Positions 49,534 through 61,098 of a stretch of 64,000 bases of DNA are shown here, piece after piece. Numbering within the stretch: the first letter of the stretch is position 1; each line of letters begins with the position of its first letter. The stretch is taken from NCBI GenBank assembly GCA_013397795.1, contig VZTJ01000537.1, forward strand, positions 189,459-253,458, given 5' to 3'. This DNA comes from Orthonyx spaldingii (Eukaryota > Chordata > Aves > Passeriformes > Orthonychidae). The position numbers and the translations under genes were made by a program. The notes below the pieces were generated by a model. The model worked only from the letters and a program-made list of their open reading frames with translations. It searched no databases and was not told the origin of the DNA.

Positions 49534-51822
49534 AACCTTAGCAATTCCTCTGAGGTCAGCATGAATTTTACATCAAGATTAAGTCATTTAGAAATACTAG
49601 CTCTCCCCAGACATCACATCTCTGACTTTCAAAATAGCAGGTTTAAAAATATACTTTAAAGGGCTGCAGAAATATTATTTGATGGTTGTTTATTTTCCAA
49701 GTATAAAGAGCAGGAATAGTTTCCTCTGTGACAGAAAAGAGGAAAAAACCCCAACCAAACTATAAAGTCACTACAGGGTGCACAAAGAAAGTGAGGAAAC
49801 GTTATAAAACTAATACTTGTGGAAACCTGTGTGTTTATCCAATGATATGAAATAAATGGAACAGAAGAAGCAACATCAACATTTGATAATGTAGACATTA
49901 ATAAGAATAAAGAGTATAAATAAAAGGAGATGAAAATTTGTTGATAGCCCTGAAGGAAATTTCTGAAGTGTCCAGAAATAATACACTATAACCCTTTCTA
50001 TATTAAAATAGTATATCACATCTGACAACAGACCAAGGGCAGAGAGGATCACAGAAAATGCTTTTTCAGATCTGGTCTTGGCTTTTTGCCATTTTCTGTG
50101 GCACATAGGAAACACTTCATGCAAGAATGTGCAACCTGAAATTTAAACTGGGGGAAAGTATAGGGATCATACCTTTATTAAAGCAGAAATTTATGTTTTC
50201 CCCTCAACCATGTACACACCATTCTATCTCCAGAGTAGATGGTATGTCACTGAGCCTAAAAAGTAGCGTATATACATATAATCTAAACCAGAAAATAACT
50301 AGAAGAGGGGCACCCCCAAGATGATTCATTTTTCCCCTCAAGGATCTGAACATTATTCTAAAGCCATCTACACATAATTATTAAAGAGTTTGACGAGAAC
50401 TTCAGCCATCAGGTAGAGCAATGACGATACTTTTTAAAGGTCTCATCTGAAAGGACCTGCACTAAGCTTCACACTAATCCTTTTTGCTTTTGAAGTAATC
50501 TGAGCTGAACCCACTAAAATGTCAATGTGAAGTCCAAAAAGTGCAGACATATTTTTGAATAGAGCACAACCAAGTCTAAGTAATGTATAAGCTTTTATTT
50601 GAGTCTCATCTGCATAGTCTTGCAAAATTACTTGAAAAAAAAAAACCAGGTGGCTATCTCAGCATTTTATTGACAAAGCAGCTATAGAAGTACACAAAGG
50701 AAAAAAAAAAGAAAAAAATCACATGCCTGACAGGAACTTGTGTTGCAGGCAATCGCTGCAAATATTGCATAAACTGCGTAATCATCAGCATTCCCAACAT
50801 ATCCCAAATCAAAGGCACTGTCTCCTTAAAGAGCTTCAAACAGTGATCACTACTCAGAGCTTAGTCATTCATCAGAAAAAAGATACTTGGGAGGAAAATC
50901 CAAAATATAATGTTGACTATATCCATATCACTCTGGAAAAGTCCACCAAAAAGACTTTTCCTGGTCTGAGGTAATTGCCTGAAAAGCAATCTTGTCTTTT
51001 CCACATCAGTTGGACAGAACACAGGGTGTGGGAGGAATTGCATCGGCTGTGTGATGGTGCTGCAGCATCCCCAAGAAGCAGGATCATGCGAACCATGTTG
51101 AACTTACTTTCACCTCCATAGTTGCAGGCCTGCACTAAGCCCATCCCAGGCAAATCAGGGTAAAGGAGATCATGTTATTCCACTCTTTAGTTTAAGGACA
51201 AAATAACAATTTTGTTTCAATCCCATCAACTGACTCTATACCTACCTTTTCCTAGAGACTGTATTGGATGCGGACACCTAAAGCTACCATTAAAGAGCAT
51301 ATTCCTCTAGAAATTTCAAACACTGAATATAAGATGAGGTTAAAAGATTGAAGGTGGAGGCATTCTTCAGGTTTGCTTGATTTTTTGCTAGATTTAATCT
51401 TCTTGTTTAAAAAAAAAAGATTAAAAGCAATGTCTCTGATAGTAATAATATTTATATAAATGTAATTACAAGAACAAATGAAAGAAATTATTAATATGAA
51501 ACATTATGGACAATTAACAAAGTTCCTCAAAGTTCTGGAATGGTTCAAGTTTCCTAAACCAAGTGTTTGTCAGCTTCCTTAGGTCTTTCTTTGTTCAAGG
51601 ATGGCTGTGGAAACTTAATTCAAAACATACCTTACATCTCTTTTGGCCATCGCCATTAAGTCTATAACAAAGCTGCCTTTTACACTGTTCGATGACTTTC
51701 ATAATTTTCAAACTTCAACCCTTTATCTTAATTCAAACTGACCAGCTGTAAATTTGCCACAAATTATTTTTAATATCACATGGTAATTAAAAGAAAATGT
51801 AAAATAAAGATTCAGCTCAAAA
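49534..51822. other. Unassigned AT-rich stretch
   Basis: No recognised feature. A-rich runs at about 50636-50644 and 50701-50716 only. Open frames of 60-83 codons on both strands overlap one another and have no known domain. Confidence 0.55.
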
Positions 51823-52049
51823 AAAGTTGTATTGGGTCTGACTGAGGTAAAGCTCACAGCCCTTACAGTGCTGTGCTTTGCATTGGTAGCTGGTGTTGAT
51901 AACAGAGCAGTGTTCTGGCTACTGCCAAGCAGTGCTGTCCCTCTGACATTCCTTCCCCCACCAAAGGGGACGGGGGTGGGTGAGATCCTGGGAGAGGACA
52001 CAAGCAGGCCAGCTGACCCAAATCAGCCAAAGGGATATTCCATAGCATA

Positions 52050-52071
52050 TGACGTCAGCTCAGATATAAAA
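52050..52071 (+). promoter_or_regulatory. CRE palindrome and TATA box in LTR copy 2
   Basis: Perfect TGACGTCA followed seven bases later by TATAAAA, the same as in copy 1. Confidence 0.7.
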
Positions 52072-52268
52072 GCTGAGGAAGAGAGGAGGAAGGGGGGGCA
52101 TTCATGGAGTCTTCACTGTGTGCCTCCCGGAAGAACCATTACGCGTGCTGAGGCCCTGCTTCCCAGGAAGTGTCCGAACATCGCTGCTGATGGGAAGTAG
52201 AGATTGATTGTTTTTCCCTCTTTAGCTCCTGCGCGCGCAGACCTTTGCTTGCTTCTTCTTTTTGCTGT

Positions 52269-52274
52269 AATAAA
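52269..52274 (+). terminator. Polyadenylation signal of LTR copy 2
   Basis: AATAAA about 200 bases after the TATA box, at the same place as in copy 1. Confidence 0.6.
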
Positions 52275-52402
52275 CTGCCTTATCTCACCCTACTAGTTTT
52301 TTCCCTCCATATTATTCTCTCCCCTGCCCCAGTGGGAAAGGGAGGGATAGAGCGACTGAGTGGGTACCTGGCACCTAGCCAGGGTCAACCCATGACATAA
52401 GT

Positions 52403-53380
52403 CTAAGAACATACTCCCATGGAGTGAGTGTGAACAAGCCCAAGGAATATCAATCTGAAATTATTTTCATACCCCAAGTTTTTGAAAAGCATTGACAAAG
52501 TTTGGAACACAGTTATTCTAATTTTTGTTTTGTATAAGGGCAATGGCCAGAGTAGTGTAAGCAAAGCATTCTGCAACATCCACCTCTTCGTTGTGTCTCG
52601 TACAATTGCTCACAATTGAATAATTATCTAAGAAAAATGGGTCAGGTGTTCATCCCCTAGATTAACTGAGATCTAATAAAAGGTCTTATTCGTGAATAAA
52701 ATTTGAATTGTTACCTAAATTAAACAAATATTAGACCAAGCATTGCTGTTCTGTTTCTGAACAGTTGGATCAAACACTTGCTCCACAATTTCCTTGCTTC
52801 CTCAGAGACTATACAGTCCATATACACATGCGGAAAAACTCTCGGTTAGTGACTTTATGTCTCAGCAGAATAAAAATGCAAGAATGACACAGATGAGATA
52901 AGTTGTACTCCAAAGGTTTTTTAAAGACTGTGTTTGAACTAGGAAACAAAAATTGTGTGACATTTGAGCGATTTAACCAACATAAATCCCAAGGCAGCGC
53001 TTGAGGGCAATGTGTTAATTTGACTGACAATTTTAAAAGCAGTTAAATGGCAATAGGAATTAAATGCCATTGAACTGGAAGGGCATAATGGGCCTAAAAG
53101 ACTCAGCATTCTTCGGGGAAGTGGTTGTCCCCCCACTATGTAATACAATAACAATCTTTCAATTTAAAGGCAGAGAGTGATAGTTCAATTACTTTGCACT
53201 TTTCTCTTGCATTGTACTAGCTGTAAAGTGATTATTAAAGGATTTGTAGGGTCTGAATTTTGGCATCTCCTATACTGTATGTATAACAGGCTCCATTTTC
53301 GTTTTACAGTGTAGTACTGAGTATTGCTGCTGATATGAGTCAAGTGTGAGCCACACTGATTTACACTTGCTGAATCCTCG
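52403..53380. other. Unassigned stretch between two LTRs
   Basis: No recognised feature; AT-rich, with short overlapping minus-strand frames at 52809-53154 and no known domain. Confidence 0.55.
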
Positions 53381-53951
53381 TGTTGGGTTTTGTAAGTGTT
53401 TGGTAGCAGGTGGGGCTAGAGGGGCAGTTTGTGTGAGAAGCTGCTAGAAGCTTTCCCTATGTCCAATAGAACCCATATCTGCCAGCTCCAAGATATCCAG
53501 CATTATCCAAGTCTGAGCCTATCGGGGATGTTGGCAGCACCTCTGGAACAACAGAGTTAAGGTGGGGGAAAAGTTACAGCACCTTTACTTACTGCAATTG
53601 AAGTCAGAGAGGAGAGAAGTAAGAATATGTGAGAAAAACAGCCTTGTAGGCACCAAGGTCAGAGGATGGGGTGGAGGTGCTCCAGGCACAGAGCATGGTG
53701 CAGACCATGGTGAGGCAGCTGTGCCTCTCCACCCCAGAGAGGTCCACAGGGGAGCAGGAATCCACTTGCAGTACATGGAGGACTCCACAGTGGGACAGGT
53801 AAATGCCCAAGAGACACTGGGATTCTGTGGGAAGACCATGCTGGAACAAGCTACTGTCAGGACTTGTGGATCCATGGAGAGAAGAGTCCACATGAAGCAG
53901 GTTTGCTGATAGGATTTTTGACACCTGGAGCAGTTTGTTCATGAAGCACTG
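53381..53951 (+). mobile_element. 5' part of an avian ERV LTR, truncated at its 3' side
   Basis: The block starts TGTTGGGTTTTG and contains the order of modules I know from a large LTR family common in non-galliform birds: GTTTGGTAGCAGG, GAGAAGCTGCTAGAAGCTT, GTCCAATAGAACC, a short GTTAAGG-type TATA area, GAATATGTGAGA, CACCAAGGTCAGAG, then a chain of related modules built on CCATGG or GTGG, CCACAG and GGAGCAG or GGAACAAG. Similarity stops at about 53951 within one of these modules, before the polyadenylation signal and the 3' end. No target duplication is visible. Open frames on both strands (53562-53909 plus; 53585-53893 and 53604-53942 minus) come from the repeated modules and look like shadows. 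Confidence 0.72.
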
Positions 53952-55555
53952 AAAATTCCATTAATATCTTTCCTGATAAGCAAAAATTTTGTACTTGTTC
54001 TAAAAAGCATTACCGGTCTAGAAAGCACCAGCAAGAAAAATGCATTAACAAATTTGTAGGGTTATACCATGTTAGAAGCAGGCAGATTTAGAAAATCAGA
54101 GAGTTATGCTGTAGTTTCCCTCCTGGGATGCAGGTAAGTAACAAAGTATGCACTCAGATGCCTACCAAGACATCATTCCTCAGCATAAGCACTCTGGTGT
54201 TATATTCTGGGGCATAGGCTCTCAAGAATAAGAGCAATGATAGCATCTATAAATCTGCATTCCCAAAGTTGACTGCAATACTCAAGAGCACCATCTTCCA
54301 GAAATTATATTTCAGAGAATAAGTGAGAAACATAGATAACTAAATCAAAGGGTATCTCAGCAACATACCTGCTGTCCAAGAAAATGAGGCATAGCCTTGG
54401 TTGGGAAATCATCTGAGAATATTTTGTGAGCTAAACCTGCTTTCCAAAAATTAGTTGTAGGGAAAGATAAATGATTTTTCATCTATCTGAAACCAAAAGA
54501 TGTTCTTTAGGTTGCTATAGATCCAGCCTAGCACACAATGTAAGTTAAAGAGTAACGTGTTTCTCAGTTATACTGGAAGAAGACAGACAGCTTTCAGATA
54601 CTGGTGAAAATATTGTTCAATTCCCACACTGAAAATTTGTTTCTTTATTGGACACAGTTAGAATTATTTCTTCCAGATAACTTGAAAGAAATATAATTTG
54701 CATACCTATTTGAAGTTTTTTGCAAACTATCTTCAAAACTTGATTTTTCTCAGAATGCAGTCTTAACACCTGTGCAGTGCTAACATGGTGTTACTAACAT
54801 GGGTCCATTGTGTTTAAATCTCCCCTTTTACTCCCACCTGAGCCTTCCTGAAAAATATATTCCTCATACAATTTTGCAAAACCTAGGAAACCTAGGAAAT
54901 AAAATACTACTACTTACAGGGAAGAGAAAGAAGATGAACTAATTTTTCAGTTGATTTCCTCCTTCCTTAACAGCAATGGACTTCTTAAAACTACCTGAGA
55001 GCATGGGTGGGATGGGCACAATTTCTCATGAGGCTCAGCTTCATGAAGTAAGTTTCTCATAGTTCAGTTTCTTTAGGAGTCATGGAATCAACTGGTTTTT
55101 TCCATCTGAAAACAGAACTCAATGGAAACGTAGAAAGAAAAAACTGAACTACAAACTACAGGTCTTTGATTGCTTCCCCTTCAACGTTTTAGCCCAACAC
55201 TTTGTTTCAACTCATGTCATTCCACATTAAGTATGCTGCAAAGAACCCTTCTGGGCACAGCATACATTTTAAACATCTATCCACCAGCCAGGCAAAGGGC
55301 ATCCAAAGGTTCAATAGCACAAGTGAAAGAGTTATTTCTTGCTGTTAAAAGGAAGGAGTTATTGCTTGCGTCCAAGGAAGGTGATGTGCATCTCTAGGGT
55401 ATCATACTCTTTTATCTTCACTGGAAAAAAAAAAGAGTATAGTGCAGACATGATTTTCCAGCAGCAAGTGAATGCTTACCCAATTTATTAAATCAGCTTC
55501 AGAATTAGACATTTTTATATACATTTTTTCATATTTGTGCTCTGTAATTGACACT
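53952..55555. other. Unassigned AT-rich stretch
   Basis: No gene or transposon recognised. A short A run lies near 55425. Confidence 0.55.
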
Positions 55556-56181
55556 CCTAGAATCCTAGAATGTCCTGGTTTGGAAGGGAAAGATCATCCA
55601 GCTCCATCTCCCCCACTATAGGTAGTGAGATACCAGGCTCGGGTTTCTCAGGGTCAAATCCAACCTGGTCTTGAACAATTTCAGGGATAAGAAATCCACA
55701 GTTTCTCTGGGCAAACTGTTCCAATGCCTCACCATACTCACACTAAAGAATTTCTTCCTAACATCTAATCCAAATTTCTGCTTTTGGTTTAAAAAACCTT
55801 TCCCCCTTGTCCTATCACAACACGCCCTTGTTAAAGTTCCTCTTTCTTATATGTCCCCTTTATGTACTGAAAAGTTGCAACAAGGACTCCCAGAAGCGTT
55901 ATCTTCTCCAGGCTGAACATCCCCAGCTCTCTCAGCCTGTCGTCTCAGCAGGGGTGCTCCAGGCCTCAGTTCATCTCGGTGTTCCTCCTCTGGACCTTGT
56001 CTAACGGGTTCATGTCCTTCCTGTGCTGGGGACCCCAGAGCTGGATGCAGCACTGCAGGTGGGGTCTCACCAGTGCAGAGCAGAGCAGAGCAGAACAGAG
56101 CAGAGGGGCAGAATCCCCTCCCTTGCCTTGCTGGCCATGTTGCTTCTGATGCAGTCCAGGACATGTCTTTCTGGGCTGGCT
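55556..56181 (-). mobile_element. CR1 LINE, antisense, 5'-truncated, 3' end present
   Basis: On the minus strand the copy ends in the CR1 hallmark, a short terminal repeat (CATTCTAGGATTCTAGG), at about 55556. Going inward on the plus strand one meets, in the usual order, TGGTTTGGAAGGGA, TTTCTCTGGGCAAACTGTTCC, GCCTCACC, AAAGAATTTCTTCCTAACATC, CAGGCTGAACA, CCCCAGCTCTCTCAGCCTG, CTGGACCTTGTC, GGGGACCCCAGAGCTGG, GGTGGGGTCTCACCAGTGCAG and GGGGCAGAATCCCCTCCCTT. The similarity ends at about 56181 near TTTCTGGGCTGGCTG. It is 5'-truncated, as most CR1 copies are. The frames at 55847-56253 on both strands lie mostly in this copy and are shadows. Confidence 0.92.
56075..56105. repeat. Short (GCAGA)n tract inside CR1
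   Basis: Six units of GCAGA-type sequence (one reads ACAGA) where CR1 normally has a short CAGAGCAGAG. A small local expansion. Confidence 0.75.
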
Positions 56182-59100
56182 GTACCTCTTGATCAGCACA
56201 GTCTGCTGGTAAAAAGCTTTTACAGGTACACTGCTGTCAGTGAAAAAATATGATCCAGATTACCTTGCGTTGCCAATTTCAGCATCTATTTCCACTCTGA
56301 GGGACAAGATTCTTGCCACTGAAACTGCAGATCAGTTACCAGACTCAGTGAAATGTCTTCTTAGCCAGCATCTTCACAGCAAGATCAATGCCAAAACAAA
56401 AAATCAAAACCCAACCAGCTGATTTATCCTGTAAGAAGAGATATATCTATAAAGGAATGACTGATGCAAAGTGCAATAACAGATAAAACACCCAACACCA
56501 GAACCAATGGCTATTAGCCAGAAAATATGTAAATGAGCAGTAAAAAACAAAAAAGAGAGAGCCAAAAACAAACCTGAGAACTAAAACAGACTATCCAGTC
56601 CCAGTTTTTTTAAGGTCTTAATGTTTTCCTTCCTCACCAAATGAGAAGCATCAGTAGGAATATTTTACAGCTCAAATTCACATGACCTTGGACACAGACT
56701 GGTTCATGGAGATTGGTGCGTGCTCTTGCTATGAGGGATGATGTCAGTGCTGTACAGTATGACTGAGCATGGCACTGTAGAGTTTGACAATGGGGAAATA
56801 GAGATAAATTGAGCACAATTATGTTCAATTGTGCCTTCAAATTAAGTGAAGGAATTTTGACAATACTGAAACAATTTCTTTGATGTCAGTTTGGTTTTAG
56901 TAAAGTTGCCCGCTGAAGCATATAAATGTGACCTTTACTACGCTTCTCATGCTGACGGAAATAAAATTGTCTCATCAATGAAACCAATTGTAGATTTAAA
57001 AGAATAAATGTACACCAGACTTAAGAGGTATTTATGCACATATGTTAATAAAGATTAAACAGAGAATGACATTCCTTTGGATTAGAAAATATCTCACACT
57101 GATCCTTGTCTGGCTCTTAAGCTACATATTACAATGCATGATCCTGTGTCCTCTTCATAAGCATCCAGTGCTGATCAGTGTTGTTGACAAGATTGTAGGT
57201 TAAAATATGCCTTTGATTAGATTGAACCACCTGTGACACTTTTCAACACTAAAAACACTCTTTGATTCTATCAGCTGAGAAATTACTTACAATCAGTAGA
57301 ACTTTAAAAATTTCTTAAAAGCCTTGAGGACTTAAAGTGTGTTTTTAAAGTTATTTTTCAAAAGTATGTAATATTTATATGTTATATGAAATATTCATGT
57401 TCCTTTGGGTCTTACTAAAATTCACTTTTGTTGAAAACAGGAATTAGCACCATTTTGCTGTTTCATAAAACAGACATCATAAATTGCCTTCTTCCTGATG
57501 ATTTCAAGGTTACTAAAAAAAAGGAAAAAAACCCCACCATAGCTAATATAGGTAATAAAGTAATAGTAAGTTCACCTAAACATTTGCATATATGCCCCAT
57601 ATTTTTAGAGATTAATACTTATAATTACCAGGCAGTAGAATCTTAATGATGGCCAGTAAATAGTTACATGAGAATCTAGAGAAATAATCAGATGGAAGAA
57701 TTATTATATGAAGAGATCTCCTAAATATGTTATTTCCCTGAATTCACTCTTACAGAATGACATGTCACCAATATTTTAAGATGTGGTAATATTTAACAAT
57801 TTGAGTGCTTCCTTTTCTTTCTTAGAAAGCTCTCACTCATCAGTTTCTCTAAATACTTGGGGGTCTGGGTTTTTTCAAAAATTCTCATTGAAATACTTAG
57901 AGTATTTAATTTTCATATGGCTGCCTATTTAAAATCTGAACTTTAAGCAATCATATTCTTCTCTGATAAGAAGAACAAATGTAACTAGTTTTGATCCCTT
58001 ACTCAATCAATGAAACTCTTATGACTTCAAATTTCTGCTGTGGAGATGGTTAGTGATAACATATTTAAGCTTCACAATTTGCAGTAAACCTAAATTCTGC
58101 TTGACATATTTTTTGTTCACAAGCTCACACTAATACTTACAGAAAGTAAACACAACAGAAACACAAATGTTGACATTCAACAATGAATATTCATTACAGG
58201 AAACTTTAAGGAACCTAGTTTTTATCAAATACAGTCAGGAAAACTAATTTTAAAATGCAAATGTATGTTTAATTCCTTTTTTTTTTTTACACCCCTCTCT
58301 GAATACTGAATTGGTATGAAGTGATGCAGTCCTGTTAGTACATCATCCTATTTAGGCAGGTGGAATGTAGGCATTTCAAACACAAGAATATTATTTTATA
58401 GACTATATTGTGTCATTTATTTATCACAGTTTTTCAAGACTGGAGACTACAGAGGACTCTTGGCTGTCAGTCAACACCACTATGCATGAATATCCAAGAC
58501 TAGGGCACACATCTGGTCATAACAATTCAAGTTACATGATAACAAAATAAAAAGTGGTCTAAAATAATGTCTTTTATTCCCTGGCATCATACACATACGA
58601 GAAAAAAGGGCAGCTTCTGCTGAAATACTAAGCATACTTTTTGGAAGAACCTTCCTGCCTCCCTGAAAAATATATTTACTGTATTGTTCCAGAGAGAAGT
58701 CCTGGATGGCAACAGAGCAACTGTGCCATCAGTGAAGTACTCAGTGAAGGGTTCAGTGAAGTACTTAGAACATAGTGAAGTACTTGCATTTTCCTAAGTG
58801 CCATGTCAGCTGCAGCACTGTAACTGGAAACACCTGTTTTGGGATGACTTTTCATAGTCCTAAAATAATATGCAGATAAACACATGCAAATACATAAATA
58901 GAAGCATGAATTTGAAAACCATTTCAAAGGAAATTATAAATTTGCTAGAGAAATTTATTGAATAAATTATTTACATTTACATCGTTTAGAATATATTCAC
59001 TCAAACACCCCAAACTGTATTTTTTCTTACAGAGAAAAGATACTTTGATGTTACTATTTGAAGCATTATGGTGAAAGTAATACTTTACGTAAGCAATTAA

Positions 59101-60454
59101 TAAACAATTTTTGAGAGTTGCAGCACATACAGTTTAGAGGGACGTTAAGAAATAAAGCATTAAAAAATGTAAAAAAAACCAAACAAGCTTAATCAAATTG
59201 CCATTGTTATTTTATTTATGGATTCCTACTATCTTCTGTTGTAATTACACATACAAATGTTAGCTGTCTGTTGATATACACAGTGAGTGATAAAAGCCAT
59301 AAACATAAAATCCACAAAAATGGAGAAGAAAAAAAATTTACTTGCCATATCCCTTTAGAATTCCATTGTTTTCATAACTCGTCAAGAAGATACACAATTA
59401 CATTTGTGTTCTGCCTCAGAAGATGTTACAGATGTCTGCAATTCTGGTAAAGAGAGGGGTTTAGTGAAAAACAAAGACTTCTCCTATTATTTTCCAAAAA
59501 TTTGACTTTCCTTAATAAAATCAATAATTTTCCAATTTTCAGCCAACATAATTCTTTTTTTATGTACACTAGTTAAAATTAATAGTTTTCTTTTATTTCA
59601 TGGTAAGATATATGTATCCAAACTTTTCTTACAGCAGTTCTGGTATAAATGCTTTGTAATGTTTAGTCTTTTAGGGATGAGACAAATTGCCAACGGGAGA
59701 CACTATCACTTTTTTCCAGTGACATATTTTTGATGAACTAAAAGAACAAATAGTCTCTACAAAGGGTTCAGGATACGATTGCAACCATTTCCAAAAAAAC
59801 ATTCATCATGGTTATGCCTTCTTCCTGTCATTTAAAGATTAGTAAATGTACCCTCCATAATCTTTAAAATGTGAAAAAACAGAATAAAAGTTAATATTTT
59901 GTACAGTGAAAGGAACCTGCAAGTCTCAGTGACTTAGTATTTGCCATCATTTTTGCTGCTACTGTTTTTATAAAGATCTGGAGAACAAGACAGGTGTTAT
60001 GAACTTATCCTACCTCTGAGGAGACTGGTCCAAGGCTTCTATTTGTCAGCAACACTAACACAATTCTTGTGCTGTAAGAGCAATAACTTCCTGCTTTGAA
60101 CAAACAGCAGCTTTCATCTGAAGGGATTTCTGTGCCTGTTGGCTCTGTGACTTATCAACACAAAAGACATCCAATAATGTTTTAAAATGCACTGCTGGAC
60201 ATACCTGATTGCTAGAAAGTGGATTCTTCCTTCTAGTATATAAATCCTCCACTAACATTTTGTGCCTACTTACTTTCCACATATAACCTTTTACTTCCTT
60301 CTTCACTATACAAGACAGACAGAAAGGGTATCCAAGGAATGGTCTAAACAATTCATGAACAATATAATATACTAACAAATATTTTATTAAGCTACTTCTA
60401 CCCAGCTGTAAAGTTAACTCAGAAAACAAACAAAAAGTGCTCTATAATGGGTAT
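56182..60454. other. Unassigned AT-rich stretch
   Basis: No gene recognised. It contains a T12 run at 58277-58288 and the short repeat at 58731-58785. The 60-codon frame at 56240-56422 next to CR1 has no known domain. Confidence 0.6.
58731..58785. repeat. Short interspersed repeat of AGTGAAGTAC
   Basis: The motif AGTGAAG(TAC) occurs at 58731, 58743, 58755 and 58774, the first three at a 12-base step. A small slippage product. Confidence 0.75.
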
Positions 60455-60459
60455 ATAAT

Positions 60460-61093
60460 TGCCTTAGGGTGATTTCATGCTATCCAATGTCAGTTTTAGT
60501 GTGTATTTCACAGAACAGGTATTCCATATCATCTGCTTGTACCCAGAAATGACTCCTGTCCCCTTTAACCTGAGCCAGAGAAGCTGATGCGGTTTTTGTT
60601 TATTGTTTACATTCCTAACTCCGGCAGCAGTGGCTTCTCGGAGCTGGAGAGTTGAGTTTTTTTCCTCCTTCTGAACTGCAATAGCTTCTTCTGATCTTTT
60701 TGGACTTTTTCAGCTTGTTTTTCATCCAAAAATCAAACTATCTTTGGAGGATGGTCAGCAAGACCCTGCAGGGAGCTGCTGGAGAGAGAGATCCTCCACC
60801 TCCTGGCCCAGCCTGGACCAGACTTCAGGAGAAGCTAAGGGTAGCAGAGACTATAAAATTCACCATCTTTTCTCCACACCAAAGATGGTTTATTACCTAA
60901 CATTATTCTTTTCTTTTTGGTGCCTGCGAACATCCTCCGTTTGTTTAAATAAACTGGGGTTTTTTTCACTTTTCTCCAAGAAATTCTTTCCAAACATGGT
61001 GTGGGGGAGGAGCTGTTGAAGCCTGCATTTCTGGCAGGGGAGACACCCTTTTTGGGAAGTTTCCTCCTAAATTTTTGTCTGAAAAACAGGACA
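60460..61093 (+). mobile_element. Solo LTR of an avian endogenous retrovirus, 5-bp target duplication
   Basis: The element begins TGCCTTAGGGTG and ends AAAAACAGGACA, 634 bases with TG...CA ends, between direct repeats ATAAT at 60455-60459 and 61094-61098. AATAAA lies at 60948-60953, followed by a T-rich tail and GGCAGGGGAGACACCCTTT near the end. I recognise the central part (TTTGGACTTTTTCAGC, TCTTTGGAGGATGGTC, GACCCTGCAGGGAGCTGCTG, TTTTCTCCACACCA, GGTGCCTGCGAACATCCTCC) as a type of LTR seen in songbird and related genomes. CTATAAAATT at 60851-60860 may be a TATA-like box but is only about 95 bases before AATAAA. No internal viral sequence adjoins it. The frames at 60700-61019 are shadows. Confidence 0.85.
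60948..60953 (+). terminator. Polyadenylation signal of the 60.5-kb LTR
   Basis: AATAAA followed by CTGGGG and a long T-rich stretch, as expected at the end of R. Confidence 0.6.
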
Positions 61094-61098
61094 ATAAT

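Larger units (their letters stand above)
51828..52397 (+). mobile_element. Solo LTR, copy 2 of a near-identical pair
   Basis: A 570-base block that starts TGTATTGGGTCTGAC and ends CAACCCATGACA, with intact TG...CA ends. It differs from 45393-45963 at about ten places, including one missing T in a T run. The flanks AAAGT (51823-51827) and TAAGT (52398-52402) match at four of five bases and fit a 5-bp target duplication with one mutation. It carries TGACGTCA at 52050-52057, TATAAAA at 52065-52071 and AATAAA at 52269-52274. Its outer flanks differ from those of copy 1, and the DNA between the copies is not retroviral, so the two are separate insertions and not the ends of one provirus. The open frames at 51832-52200 (plus) and 51723-52001 (minus) are shadows. 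Confidence 0.88.

Noticed and set aside
45393..52397. The two similar LTRs as the ends of one provirus
   Set aside because: Each has its own flanking duplication, the outermost flanks (GTAGG and TAAGT) do not match, and the DNA between them holds other LTRs and no gag, pol or env.
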